A program made the position numbers and the translations under genes. Below the pieces are notes generated by a model. The model was not told the DNA's origin and did no database searches. It worked only from the letters and a program-made list of their open reading frames with translations. Source: Thermobifida halotolerans (lineage in GTDB: Bacteria > Actinomycetota > Actinomycetes > Streptosporangiales > Streptosporangiaceae). Taken from it: DNA of 64,000 nucleotides. The stretch lies in contig NZ_CP063196.1 in NCBI RefSeq assembly GCF_003574835.2, positions 992,001 to 1,056,000 on the forward strand, given 5' to 3'. Positions 47,095-56,117 of this stretch are shown here, piece after piece (the first letter of the stretch is position 1; every line of letters starts with the position of its first letter).

Positions 47095-47153
47095 CTCTCG
47101 CGAGAGGATGCCTCTTGGCGACTATGCGTTACCCTCGTAATCCGATATCGGAT
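47095..47153. promoter_or_regulatory. Two palindromes in regulator/MFS spacer
   Basis: CTCTCGCGAGAG (47095-47106) and ATCCGATATCGGAT (47140-47153) are perfect 12- and 14-base palindromes between the divergent GntR and MFS genes. The second ends 11 bases before the MFS ATG, so bound protein would block its expression. Confidence 0.5.
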
Positions 47154-47164
47154 CATCCTATGAA

Positions 47165-48403
47165 ATGGGGCCGGCTGTGTCGCCGAACTCGGGGCCGTCA
47201 CGCGGGGTGTGGTGGCTGCTGGCCGCGGGGGTGGCCCTGGCCGCGCTCAACCTGCGCACGGCGATCACCAGCGTCGGGCCGCTCCTGGAGGAGATCAGCG
47301 CCGACCTGCGGATGTCGGCGGCCACCGCCGGACTGCTCACCACGCTGCCGGTCCTGTGCTTCGCGGCCTTCGGGGCCCTCACCCCCGCGCTGCTGCGCCG
47401 CTGGGGCGAGCACCGCGTGCTGCTCGCCTCCCTGGGCGCGCTCACCGCGGGCATGGCCGCGCGGGTCCTGGTCGACGACCAGTGGCTGTTCCTGGCGCTC
47501 AGCGCCCTGGCGCTGTCCGGCGGCGCGGTCGGCAACGTGCTGCTGCCCACCCTGGTCAAACGGCACTTCCCCGACCGCGTGGGAGCGCTGACCGCCACCT
47601 ACACCACCGCGATGGCGCTGGGCACCACCGCCGCGGCCGCCGCCACCGTCCCCGTCGCCCGGGCGTTCGGCGGCGACTGGCGTCCCGCGCTGGGCGGCTA
47701 CGCGCTGTTCGGCCTGGTCGCGATCGTCCCCTGGGCGGCGGCACTGCGCCACGAGCCGCCGCGCGCGTCCGGGGAGCGGACGACGAGCGTGCGCGCGGTC
47801 CTGGGCACCGCCCTGGGCTGGCAGAGCGTCCTGTTCTTCGCCACCCAGTCGGCCATCGCCTACATCATGTTCGGCTGGTTCGCCCAACTGCTGCGCGACC
47901 ACGGGATGGCCGCCGCCGAGGCGGGCCTGGTGCTGTCGTACCTGACGGCGCTGGCCGTGCCCGCCTCGCTGCTGCTGCCCGCGCTGGCGGCTCGGCTGCG
48001 CGACCAGTGGCCCCTCGTCGTCTTCTTCATCGTCTGCTACCTGGTCGGCTTCGCCGGGCTGCTGGCGGCCCCGGTCGGCGGCGCGTGGGTGTGGGCCACC
48101 CTCATCGGAGTGGGCATGGCCTCCTTCCCCCTGGCGCTGACCTTCTTCGGCCTGCGCGCCCGCACCCCGCAGGGCACCGCGGCGCTGTCGGCGGCCACCC
48201 AGGGCCCCGGCTACCTGCTGGCGGGGGTCGGGCCGTTCCTGTTCGGACTGCTGCGCGAGGTCAGCGGCGACTGGCGGCTGTCGATCGCCCTGCTGGTGGC
48301 GCTCGCGCTCGTCCACGGCGGATGCGGCGTGTTCCTGAGCCGCCCCCGCCACGTGGAGGACGTCCTGGCGGGCGCCGCGCCGGTCTCCGCGTCCGGAAGG
48401 TGA
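47165..48403 (+). CDS. MFS transporter, CynX/NimT-like
   Basis: A 412-aa permease with twelve predicted helices. The N-terminal pattern LAALNLRTAITSVGPLLEEI is the signature of the CynX/NimT group (cyanate, 2-nitroimidazole and related export). The R-x-x-x-T-x-V-G-P core and the middle loop RHEPPRASGERTTS are typical. ATG 47165 has only a weak ribosome site. The substrate is unknown. Confidence 0.9.
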   Translation: MGPAVSPNSGPSRGVWWLLAAGVALAALNLRTAITSVGPLLEEISADLRMSAATAGLLTTLPVLCFAAFGALTPALLRRWGEHRVLLASLGALTAGMAARVLVDDQWLFLALSALALSGGAVGNVLLPTLVKRHFPDRVGALTATYTTAMALGTTAAAAATVPVARAFGGDWRPALGGYALFGLVAIVPWAAALRHEPPRASGERTTSVRAVLGTALGWQSVLFFATQSAIAYIMFGWFAQLLRDHGMAAAEAGLVLSYLTALAVPASLLLPALAARLRDQWPLVVFFIVCYLVGFAGLLAAPVGGAWVWATLIGVGMASFPLALTFFGLRARTPQGTAALSAATQGPGYLLAGVGPFLFGLLREVSGDWRLSIALLVALALVHGGCGVFLSRPRHVEDVLAGAAPVSASGR

Positions 48404-48413
48404 GGCGGCCGGC

Positions 48414-49241
48414 TCACGCGCCCGGCAGCCAGTCCAGCCGCCCGATGAGGTGGACCGAGCCCACGAACGCCACGATGTCGATCAGCGAGTGCGCCACCAC
48501 CAGCGGCATCACCCGGCCGCAGCGGCGGTACAACCAGCAGAACACCAGCCCCATCACCAGGTTGCCGAAGAACATGCCCACCCCCTGGTAGAGGTGGTAG
48601 AAGGCGCGCAGCACCGCCGAGGCCGCCACCGCGCGCACCGGCGACCAGCCCAGCCGCTCCAGCCGCAGCATCAGGTAGCCGACCACGACGACCTCTTCGA
48701 GCACGCCGTTCTTGACCGCCTGCAGCACGAGCACGGCGTGCTGCCACCAGTGCCCGTTCAGCGTGCTCGGCGCGATGGGGCGGTTGAGGCCCAACTGCAC
48801 CGACACCAGGTAGACGACCAGACCGCCCAGGCCGACGCCCGCGGCCACAAGCGCGCCCCAGCCCAGGTCGAAGCCGGGACGGCGCAGGTCGAAGCCGATT
48901 GCGCGGGCCGAGTCGCCGGACCGGTGCAGCAGGTGCAGCACCAGCGCCACCGGGGCGAGCGCGAACACCAGCCGGTACAACTGCCAGGACAGGTCCAGCC
49001 AGGGGCGTTCGGCGTCGGCGGCCGAGGTCACCAGGCTCGCGGTCTGCTCCGAGAGGGCCTCGGGAGCGGTCAGCGCGCCGACGAAGGAGATCGTCGCGGC
49101 CACGGCCGAGGCGCCCAGGGACAGCGCCAGGACGCACCAGATCTCGACGTGGGCCGCCCGGCGCGACAGCGGCGGGGGCGACGGGGGGCGGCGCGGGACC
49201 GGGGGGGTCTGCCCCGCGGAGTCCAGAATCGGTTCGGCCAT
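48414..49241 (-). CDS. CPBP-family intramembrane metalloprotease
   Basis: A 275-aa polytopic protein of the CAAX-protease/bacteriocin-processing family. The three motifs are present: NGVLEEVVVVGYLML (Glu-Glu), AFYHLYQG (His), and VVAHSLIDIVAFV (His-x-x-x-D/N). About eight hydrophobic helices are predicted. The Pro-rich N-terminus (PPVPRRPPSPPPLSRR) is cytoplasmic. It may process prenylated or secreted peptides; no such peptide gene is next to it. Confidence 0.88.
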   Translation of the reverse strand: MAEPILDSAGQTPPVPRRPPSPPPLSRRAAHVEIWCVLALSLGASAVAATISFVGALTAPEALSEQTASLVTSAADAERPWLDLSWQLYRLVFALAPVALVLHLLHRSGDSARAIGFDLRRPGFDLGWGALVAAGVGLGGLVVYLVSVQLGLNRPIAPSTLNGHWWQHAVLVLQAVKNGVLEEVVVVGYLMLRLERLGWSPVRAVAASAVLRAFYHLYQGVGMFFGNLVMGLVFCWLYRRCGRVMPLVVAHSLIDIVAFVGSVHLIGRLDWLPGA

Positions 49242-49363
49242 GCCCGGAATTCTGCCAGCGGGTCGGACGGGGGCCGGAACCGGACCACGGCGGTGCGGAC
49301 CGCGGACACGGAGCGGGCCGCCGGTCCCGAGGGTGACACGGGAACCGCGGGACCGGCGGCGGG

Positions 49364-49416
49364 GACGTCCGCCCCGCCCGCGCCCCAGCCACGAAAGCGG
49401 GGGCGGGGCGGACGTC
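49364..49416 (-). terminator. 16-bp stem-loop downstream of aceA
   Basis: GACGTCCGCCCCGCCC (49364-49379) pairs fully with 49401-49416 around a 21-nt loop. It lies about 120 bases beyond the isocitrate lyase stop on the minus strand. Confidence 0.55.
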
Positions 49417-49536
49417 GTGTCGAAGACCGCGACGTCAGTGAGCCGCTGAACGCCGGTCTTCTTCCGGGAGGGTCTGGGAGGGGCGGGACGCGCCGGGAGG
49501 GGGAGGGGCCGCCCGGCGCGCCCCGCGCCGGGGGAT

Positions 49537-50826
49537 CTAGTGGAACTGGGCCTCTTCGGTGGACCCGGTCAGCGCCGTGGTGGAGGCGTCCGGCGAGATC
49601 GCGGTGCTGATCATGTCGAAGTAGCCGGTGCCGACCTCGCGCTGGTGGCGGGTGGCGGTGTAGCCGTCGGACTCGGCGGCGAACTCGGCCTCCTGCAGCT
49701 CCACGTAGGCGCTCATGCCGCTGGCCGCGTACCCCTTGGCCAGGTGGAACATCGAGTAGTTGAGCGAGTGGAAGCCCGCCAGGGTGATGAACTGGAACTT
49801 GTAGCCCATGTGGCCCAGTTCGCGCTGGAACTTGGCGATGGTGGCGTCGTCCAGGTGGCGCTTCCAGTTGAACGACGGCGAGCAGTTGTAGGCCAGCATC
49901 TGGTCCGGGTACTCGGCCTTGATCGCCTCGGCGAACTGGCGGGCCACCTCCAGGTCCGGCGTGGAGGTCTCCATCCACAGCAGGTCGGAGTGGGGGGCGT
50001 AGGCCAGACCGCGGGCGATGCAGGACTCGACGCCGTTGCGGACGCGGTAGAAGCCCTCGGCGGTGCGCTCACCGGTGATGAACGGCCGGTCGCGCTCGTC
50101 GACGTCGCTGGTGATCAGGGTGGCGGCCTGGGCGTCGGTGCGGGCGACGATCAGGCTCGGGACCCCGGCCACGTCGGCGGCCAGCCGGGCGGAGTTGAGC
50201 GTCTTGATGTGCTGGCCGGTCGGGATGAGGACCTTGCCGCCCAGGTGGCCGCACTTCTTCTCGGAGGCCAGCTGGTCCTCCCAGTGCACGCCCGCCGCGC
50301 CCGCGGCGATCATGCCCTTCATCAGCTCGTAGGCGTTGAGGACGCCGCCGAAGCCGGCCTCGGCGTCGGCGACGATCGGTGCCAGCCAGTGCGGCGCGTT
50401 CTCGTCACCCTCCGACCAGGAGATCTGGTCGGCGCGCAGCAGCGCGTTGTTGATCCGGCGCACGACCTGCGGAACCGAGTTGGCCGGGTAGAGGCTCTGG
50501 TCGGGGTAGGTCTGACCGGCCAGGTTGGCGTCGGCCGCGACCTGCCAGCCCGACAGGTAGATGGCCTTCAGGCCGGCGCGGACCTGCTGGACGGCCTGGT
50601 TGCCGGTCAGCGCGCCGAGGGCGTTGATGTAGTCCTCGGTGTGCAGCAGCTTCCACAGGCGCTCGGCGCCCAGACGGGCCAGCGTGTGCTCCTCGGTGAC
50701 CGAGCCGCGCAGCCGGATCACGTCCTCGGCGGAGTAGGTGCGCTCGATGCCCTTCCAGCGCGGGTCGGTCTCCCACTGCCGTTGGAGCTCGGCGCTGGCT
50801 TCCTGCTGACGACCGGTGATGCTCAT
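49537..50826 (-). CDS. aceA: Isocitrate lyase
   Basis: A 429-aa glyoxylate-shunt enzyme that splits isocitrate to glyoxylate and succinate. The active-site loop [16 protein letters not shown] carries the catalytic Cys (KKCGH, about residue 191), with [20 protein letters not shown] and the substrate-binding [13 protein letters not shown] 50826 was chosen over the longer frame because [11 protein letters not shown] is the usual start. It is divergent from a RamB-like gene, matching the known acetate regulon layout. Confidence 0.96.
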   Translation of the reverse strand: MSITGRQQEASAELQRQWETDPRWKGIERTYSAEDVIRLRGSVTEEHTLARLGAERLWKLLHTEDYINALGALTGNQAVQQVRAGLKAIYLSGWQVAADANLAGQTYPDQSLYPANSVPQVVRRINNALLRADQISWSEGDENAPHWLAPIVADAEAGFGGVLNAYELMKGMIAAGAAGVHWEDQLASEKKCGHLGGKVLIPTGQHIKTLNSARLAADVAGVPSLIVARTDAQAATLITSDVDERDRPFITGERTAEGFYRVRNGVESCIARGLAYAPHSDLLWMETSTPDLEVARQFAEAIKAEYPDQMLAYNCSPSFNWKRHLDDATIAKFQRELGHMGYKFQFITLAGFHSLNYSMFHLAKGYAASGMSAYVELQEAEFAAESDGYTATRHQREVGTGYFDMISTAISPDASTTALTGSTEEAQFH

Positions 50827-51004
50827 GGTCTTCCCGCCTTCGGTTCTGATCCCCTGGTAAGTCGACCGGCTGGAGACCCCCCGCAGGTGTGTGGTGCGGT
50901 TCGCGGTTCGTTCCCCGCCGGTGGACACCATTCTTCGCAAACTTCCACGGTTTTTCGAGCCGGATTCGGGTGAAGATCTTCAGTTTTTTCTCTATCATGA
51001 ACGC
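50827..51004. promoter_or_regulatory. aceA-ramB divergent promoter region
   Basis: The 178-base spacer contains TTCGCAAACTT (50934-50944), whose complement AAGTTTGCGAA resembles the TTTGC-centred RamB sites described in Corynebacterium. A run of T and low GC lie close to the ramB start. Confidence 0.45.
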
Positions 51005-52474
51005 ATGCCGTACTTTGGGACTGAAGAAATACCGACTTTGCCGGGTGACCTAGATCTCGTCACCTTCGGCCAACGGCTCCGGCATCTTCGCCGATCCCGC
51101 AACATGACACTGTCCGAGCTGGGAGAACGCGTGGGGCGCGCGCCGTCGCAGTTGTCACTGCTGGAGAACGGCAAGCGCGAGCCCAAGCTCTCCCTGCTCA
51201 CCTCGCTGGCCAAGGTGCTCGACGTCTCGGTCGAGGAGCTGCTGTCCCGCCAGCCGCCCAGTCGCCGCGCGCAACTGGAGATCGCGCTGGAGGAGGCGCA
51301 GCGCGACCCGGTCTACCGGTCCCTGAACCTGCCCCACCTCAAGGTCGGCAAGCGGGTGCCCAACGACGTGCTGGAGCACATCGTCGGCCTGTACGAGGAG
51401 CTGAGGCGGCGCACCGTCAAGCCGACGACCACCCCCGAGGAGGCGCGGCGCGCCAACGCCGACCTGCGCCGCCTGATGAGCGAGCGCGACAACTACTTCC
51501 CCGAGATCGAACAGGCCGCGCAGCAGACCCTGGACGCGGTGGGCTACCGGGGCGGCGCGCTGTCGCAGGGGATGATCCTGTCGATGGTCGCCCACCACGG
51601 GTTCACCCTGCGCTACGTCCCCGACCTGCCGCGCTCGGTCCGCTCGGTCACCGACACCCGCAACCGGCGCATCTACCTCAAGCGCGAGTCGCTGGGGATG
51701 CACACCCCCCGCACCATCCTGCTGCAGACGCTGGGGCACTTCGTTCTCGGCCACACCCCGCCCCGCGACTTCGCCGACTTCCTGCGCCAGCGGGTGGAGG
51801 CCAACTACTTCGCCGCCGCCGTGCTGATCCCCGAGTCCACCGCGGTGCCGTTCCTGGCCGACGCCAAGCGGGTGCGCGACCTGTCGGTGGAGGACCTGCG
51901 CGACGTCTACGCCGTCTCCTACGAGATGGCCGCGCACCGGTTCACCAACCTGGCCACCCGCCACCTCGACCTCGTCTGCCACTTCATCCGCAACGACGAG
52001 ACCGGCATCATCTACAAGGCGTACCAGAACGACGGGCTGATCTTCCCCACCGACGACACCGGGGCCGTGGAGGGGCAGCGGCTGTGCCGCTACTGGTCGG
52101 GGCGGCAGGTGTTCGCCTCGCCCGACCGCTACTCGATCTACTACCAGTACACCGACAAGCCCAACGGCACCCACTGGTGCGTGGCGCACGTCGACCCCAG
52201 CCGGGAGCGCAACTTCGCGATCACCCTGGGCGTGCCCTACAAGGAGTCGCGCTGGTTCCGCGGCCGGGAGACCACCAACCGCACCAAGTCGGAGTGCCCG
52301 GTCGGCGAGTGCTGCGTACGGCCGCCCTCCGAGCTGGCGTCGCGCTGGGAGGGCAACGTCTGGCCGTCGGCGCGCGCCCACTCCCACGTCCTGGCCGCCC
52401 TGCCGACCGGCCAGTTCCCGGGCGTGGACGAGACCGACGTCTACACCTTCCTGGAGAAGTACGAGATCGCCTAG
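51005..52474 (+). CDS. ramB: RamB-like acetate metabolism regulator
   Basis: A 489-aa regulator. The N-terminal XRE HTH is FGQRLRHLRRSRNMTLSELG...GRAPSQLSLLENGKREPK. The centre has an ImmA/IrrE-like peptidase fold without a clear HExxH (TLGHFVLGHTPPRDF). The C-terminal DUF2083 region holds the Cys cluster CPVGECCVRPP. The family controls isocitrate lyase and other acetate genes in corynebacteria and mycobacteria. ATG 51005 lacks a ribosome site and could be leaderless. The 20-bp stem-loop after the stop ends the unit. Confidence 0.9.
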   Translation: MPYFGTEEIPTLPGDLDLVTFGQRLRHLRRSRNMTLSELGERVGRAPSQLSLLENGKREPKLSLLTSLAKVLDVSVEELLSRQPPSRRAQLEIALEEAQRDPVYRSLNLPHLKVGKRVPNDVLEHIVGLYEELRRRTVKPTTTPEEARRANADLRRLMSERDNYFPEIEQAAQQTLDAVGYRGGALSQGMILSMVAHHGFTLRYVPDLPRSVRSVTDTRNRRIYLKRESLGMHTPRTILLQTLGHFVLGHTPPRDFADFLRQRVEANYFAAAVLIPESTAVPFLADAKRVRDLSVEDLRDVYAVSYEMAAHRFTNLATRHLDLVCHFIRNDETGIIYKAYQNDGLIFPTDDTGAVEGQRLCRYWSGRQVFASPDRYSIYYQYTDKPNGTHWCVAHVDPSRERNFAITLGVPYKESRWFRGRETTNRTKSECPVGECCVRPPSELASRWEGNVWPSARAHSHVLAALPTGQFPGVDETDVYTFLEKYEIA

Positions 52475-52498
52475 CGCTGCCGCGGCTCGGCCCGGGCG

Positions 52499-52546
52499 GT
52501 GCCACGGGGGTGGCCCCGGCGGGGAGCGGGGCCACCCCCGTGGCAC
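52499..52546. terminator. Perfect 20-bp stem-loop after ramB
   Basis: The bases 52499-52518 and 52527-52546 are exact complements (core CCACGGGGGTGG / CCACCCCCGTGG) around an 8-nt loop. It is the longest perfect hairpin in the window. Confidence 0.75.
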
Positions 52547-52559
52547 GACCCCGGCCAGA

Positions 52560-52576
52560 TGTTACCGTTGGTAACA
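52560..52576. promoter_or_regulatory. TGTTACC-N3-GGTAACA operator
   Basis: TGTTACCGTTGGTAACA is a 7-3-7 perfect dyad 35 bases before the acyl-CoA dehydrogenase start. A TTATGT three bases downstream could be the -10. The form suits a TetR-type repressor of lipid catabolism. Confidence 0.6.
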
Positions 52577-52611
52577 CTTATGTGTCCACGCCCCTCGGAG
52601 GACGAGCCGCC

Positions 52612-53844
52612 ATGACCGACCAGACGCCCGCACCGGCGTTCAGCCTCGAACTGAGCGAGGACCTGCGCGAGATCCGCGACTGGGTGCACGAGTTCGCCCG
52701 CGACGTCATCCGCCCCGCCGCCGCGGAGTGGGACGAACGGGAGGAGACCCCCTGGCCGATCCTCCAGCAGGCCGCCAGGATCGGCCTGTACTCCCTCGAC
52801 TTCTTCGCCAACCAGATGTTCGAGCCCAGCGGGGTGGGCATCCCCGTCGTCTACGAGGAGCTGTACTGGGGCGATCCCGGCATCGCGCTGTCGCTGACCG
52901 GCACCACGCTGGCCGCGGTGGCCGTCACCGCCAACGGCACCCAGGAGCAGGTCCTGGAGTGGACCCCGCAGATGTTCGGCACCGCCGACGACGTGCGCCT
53001 GGGCGCGTTCTGCTCCTCCGAGCCCGACGCGGGCAGCGACGTGGGCGCGATCCGCACCCGCGCCGTCTACGACGAGGCCGCCGACGAGTGGGTGCTCAAC
53101 GGCACCAAGACCTGGATCACCAACGGCGGCATCGCCGACGTCCACGTGGTCGTGGCCTCCGTCGACCCCGAACTGGGCTCGCGCGGCCAGGCCAGCTTCG
53201 TCGTCCCGCCCGGCACCAGGGGGCTGTCCCAGGGGCAGAAGTTCCGCAAGCACGGCATCCGCGCCTCGCACACCGCCGAGGTGGTCCTCGACGACGTGCG
53301 CGTCCCCGGACGCTGCCTGCTCGGCGGCAGGGAGCGGCTGGAGGAGCGCCTGGCCCGCGCCCGCGAGGGCCGCCGCTCGGGCGGGCAGGCCGCGATGCGG
53401 ACCTTCGAGGCCTCCCGCCCCGCCGTCGGCGCGATGGCGGTGGGCTGCGCCCGCGCCGCCTACGAGTACACCCGCGACTACGTCCGCCGACGCGAGCAGT
53501 TCGGCAGACCGCTCGGCGACCACCAGGCGGTCGCCTTCACCCTCGCCGACATGGCCACCCGCATCGACGCCGCCCGCCTGCTGGTGTGGCGGGCCTCCTG
53601 GATGGCCCACCAGGGCAGGGACTTCACCCAGGCCGAGGGCTCCATGAGCAAACTGTTCGCCAGCGAGACCGCCACCTGGGTCACCCAGAACGCCATCCGC
53701 CTGCTCGGCGGAAACGGCTACACCCGCGAGTACCCGGTGGAGCGCTGGCACCGCGACGCCACCGTCTTCACCATCTTCGAGGGGGCCTCGGAGATCCAGC
53801 GCCTCATCATCGGCCGCAGCGTCACCGGCCTGCCGCTGCGCTGA
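52612..53844 (+). CDS. Acyl-CoA dehydrogenase
   Basis: A 410-aa FAD enzyme for the first step of beta-oxidation or a related CoA ester. Family signatures are FCSSEPDAGSDVGAIRTRAV, NGTKTWITNGG, RREQFGRPLGDHQAVAF, and the C-terminal LLGGNGYTREYPVERWHRDA with IFEGASEIQ. The catalytic base by position is the Glu of FEGASE. ATG 52612 follows GGAGG. The clean upstream operator suggests regulation by a TetR protein encoded elsewhere. Confidence 0.95.
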   Translation: MTDQTPAPAFSLELSEDLREIRDWVHEFARDVIRPAAAEWDEREETPWPILQQAARIGLYSLDFFANQMFEPSGVGIPVVYEELYWGDPGIALSLTGTTLAAVAVTANGTQEQVLEWTPQMFGTADDVRLGAFCSSEPDAGSDVGAIRTRAVYDEAADEWVLNGTKTWITNGGIADVHVVVASVDPELGSRGQASFVVPPGTRGLSQGQKFRKHGIRASHTAEVVLDDVRVPGRCLLGGRERLEERLARAREGRRSGGQAAMRTFEASRPAVGAMAVGCARAAYEYTRDYVRRREQFGRPLGDHQAVAFTLADMATRIDAARLLVWRASWMAHQGRDFTQAEGSMSKLFASETATWVTQNAIRLLGGNGYTREYPVERWHRDATVFTIFEGASEIQRLIIGRSVTGLPLR

Positions 53845-54158
53845 GTGGAGGGCCGAGCTCCCCCGGTCCGGAGGCCGCAACCGGGTCCGGGCCGCCGGGG
53901 AGCGGCGGGGCGTTCCGGGGAGTGGTCCGGGAGCGGCCCACCCCTGGGAGGGGGTCCTCGGAACTTCCCCCGGGCTGAGACGACCTGGAACTTCTCCCCG
54001 AGGAGCGGAGCACGGGACTCCCTCCGGTCCCAAGAGCCCCGGTGCTTCCTCCGCGGGACCGCGCCGCCGCCCGGAAGCGGCCGTCCGAAAAGCGCGGATC
54101 CCCTGTCCCCTCGGGGATTCCGGCCCCGCCGAGCGTGACCGCTGGCTAGCATTGCGTC
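53845..54158. other. Gap with GC-rich inverted segments
   Basis: About 310 bases with no convincing gene. TCCTCGG and CCGAGGA (about 53956 and 53997) bracket two similar GGAACTTC segments. This may be terminator or leader structure. Confidence 0.4.
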
Positions 54159-55004
54159 ATGCCGAACGCGTCCCGCAACCCCTGGATGAACGCCGCTCCC
54201 CCGGAGCCGCAGCAGATACCCGTGGGCATCGACCCGAACGTCCCCAGCATCGCCCGCGCCTACGACTACTCGCTCGGGGGCAAGGACAACTTCCCCATCG
54301 ACCGCGCCCTGGTCGACCAGATGGAACAGCAGTACCCGGGCGTCAAAGAGGTCTCGGTCCACAACCGCAGGACCCTGGTCCGCCTGGTGCGCCACATGGC
54401 CGGGGCGGGCATCGCGCAGTTCATCGACCTCGGCTCGGGACTGCCCACCGCGCAGAACACCCACCAGGTCGCCCAGGAGGTCAACCCCGACGCCCGCGTC
54501 GTCTACATCGACAACGATCCCGTGGTGCTGGCCCACGGCCGGGCGCTGCTGGCCGAGAACGGCAACACCGCCGTGGCCACCGCCGACTTCCTCAGCCCCG
54601 ACGAGGTGCTCAGCACCCCCGAGGTGAAGAAGCTCATCGACTTCGACCGGCCCGTGGGGTTGATGCTGATCGCGGTCCTGCACCACATCCCCGACGCGGC
54701 CGACCCCGCCGGAATGGTGCGCCGCTACGTCGACGCCCTGCCCGCGGGCAGCATGGTGGCCATCACCTCCTGGACCTACACCGGCCTGCAGGTGCAGAAG
54801 GACATCACCGACATGGCGCGCGAGGCCCTGGGCGTGGGCTACGCCCGCACCCCCCAGGAGATCCGGACGTTCTTCGGTGACCTCGAACTGGTCGAACCGG
54901 GCCTGGTGTTCCACGCGCTGTGGCGGCCCGACACCCCGGTCGACCCCGGCAACCTGAACCCCTACGAGCAGTTCATGATGGCGGGCCTGGGCGTCAAGAA
55001 CTGA
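54159..55004 (+). CDS. SAM-dependent methyltransferase (Methyltransf_19/DUF574)
   Basis: A 281-aa methyltransferase of an actinobacteria-enriched family. The diagnostic N-terminus IARAYDYSLGGKDNFPIDRA (about residues 31-50) is followed by motif I FIDLGSGLPTAQNTH and VVYIDNDPVVLAHGRALL. The family is abundant in Streptomyces and related genera, mostly of unknown substrate. ATG 54159 is the only plausible start. The gene stands alone. Confidence 0.92.
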   Translation: MPNASRNPWMNAAPPEPQQIPVGIDPNVPSIARAYDYSLGGKDNFPIDRALVDQMEQQYPGVKEVSVHNRRTLVRLVRHMAGAGIAQFIDLGSGLPTAQNTHQVAQEVNPDARVVYIDNDPVVLAHGRALLAENGNTAVATADFLSPDEVLSTPEVKKLIDFDRPVGLMLIAVLHHIPDAADPAGMVRRYVDALPAGSMVAITSWTYTGLQVQKDITDMAREALGVGYARTPQEIRTFFGDLELVEPGLVFHALWRPDTPVDPGNLNPYEQFMMAGLGVKN

Positions 55005-55302
55005 CGGACGCCGCACGCCGTCGACCGCGCTGGCAACGGCGGGGCCGCACGTACCACCTCGGCCGCCGGGACCGCCCGTCTCGGCGGCCCGGAGCGGGGC
55101 GCCGTGGGAAAGCACCCCGAGCCGCGCGCGGACGCGGCACGGGTATGAGAGCGTTCCAGTGGTCGCGGCCCGGCGGCGGCGCGGTGCCGAAGGCGCCGAA
55201 CGCCGTCGGCGCCGCCTGCTTGACCCGTGACCGCCCGCCACCGAGGGGAGGAAGCGGCGTCCGCGCCCGGCACGCGTACGGGAGCCGCGCGCCGCGCGCC
55301 CG

Positions 55303-56022
55303 ATGACCGACACGTCCCACGACACCCCCGACCCGATCACCGTCGCCGCCCGGTTCAACGGTCCGCCCGGCTCCGCCAACGGCGGATACGTCTCGGGCCG
55401 CGTCGCCCGGTTCGTCGACGCCCCCGCGGTCCGCGTCCGGCTCCGCACGCCCCCGCCGCTGGAGACCCCCATGGAGGTGCGCCGCACCCCCGGCGGCGGC
55501 GTCCACCTGCTGTCCGGAGAGGAGCTGGTCGCCGAGGGCGCCCCCGCGCCGGTGCCGCAACGGCACACCGCGCCGGTGCCGCCCGCCGAGGCCGAACGCG
55601 CCCAGGAGGGCTACCGGGGCCTGCGCGACCACCCGTTCCCGACCTGCTTCGTGTGCGGAACCGCGCGTGAGGCAGGCGACGGGCTGCGGCTCTTCGCCGG
55701 ACCGGTGGGCGGCGACCCCGCAGCGACCACGGTGGCCTGCGTGTGGCGTCCGGGACCGGACACCACCGACACCCCGATGGAGTGGGCGGCCCTCGACTGC
55801 CCCGGCGGCTGGTCGGTCGACATCACCGGGCGCCCCATGCTGCTGGGGCAGCTGACCGCGGCGGTGTTCGCGCCGGTCCGGGCGGGACGGGCCCACGTGG
55901 TGGTGGGGCGGCTGCTCGACGTCCAGGGACGCAAGGTCCGCACCGCGAGCGCCCTGTACGACGGGGACGGGGCCGAACTGGCCCGCGCCGAGGCCGTGTG
56001 GATCCGGCTCAGGGAGGGGTGA
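55303..56022 (+). CDS. Hotdog-fold thioesterase-like protein
   Basis: A 239-aa protein. The N-terminal NGPPGSANGGYVSGRVARFV and the second-half FPTCFVCGTAREAGDGLRLF then CPGGWSVD are features of an actinobacterial group with two hotdog-like halves related to acyl-CoA thioesterases. CFVCG could bind metal or be structural. No catalytic residues can be assigned with certainty. It sits 96 bases before an acyltransferase gene. Confidence 0.7.
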   Translation: MTDTSHDTPDPITVAARFNGPPGSANGGYVSGRVARFVDAPAVRVRLRTPPPLETPMEVRRTPGGGVHLLSGEELVAEGAPAPVPQRHTAPVPPAEAERAQEGYRGLRDHPFPTCFVCGTAREAGDGLRLFAGPVGGDPAATTVACVWRPGPDTTDTPMEWAALDCPGGWSVDITGRPMLLGQLTAAVFAPVRAGRAHVVVGRLLDVQGRKVRTASALYDGDGAELARAEAVWIRLREG

Positions 56023-56117
56023 GCGTCCGACTTTGCGTTTCCCTGGGAAAGCGATGGGAATCCGGTAACGGTACGATATCGGAAATCAGTCGCCGCCGAC
56101 CGCAATCGGGTTCTGCT

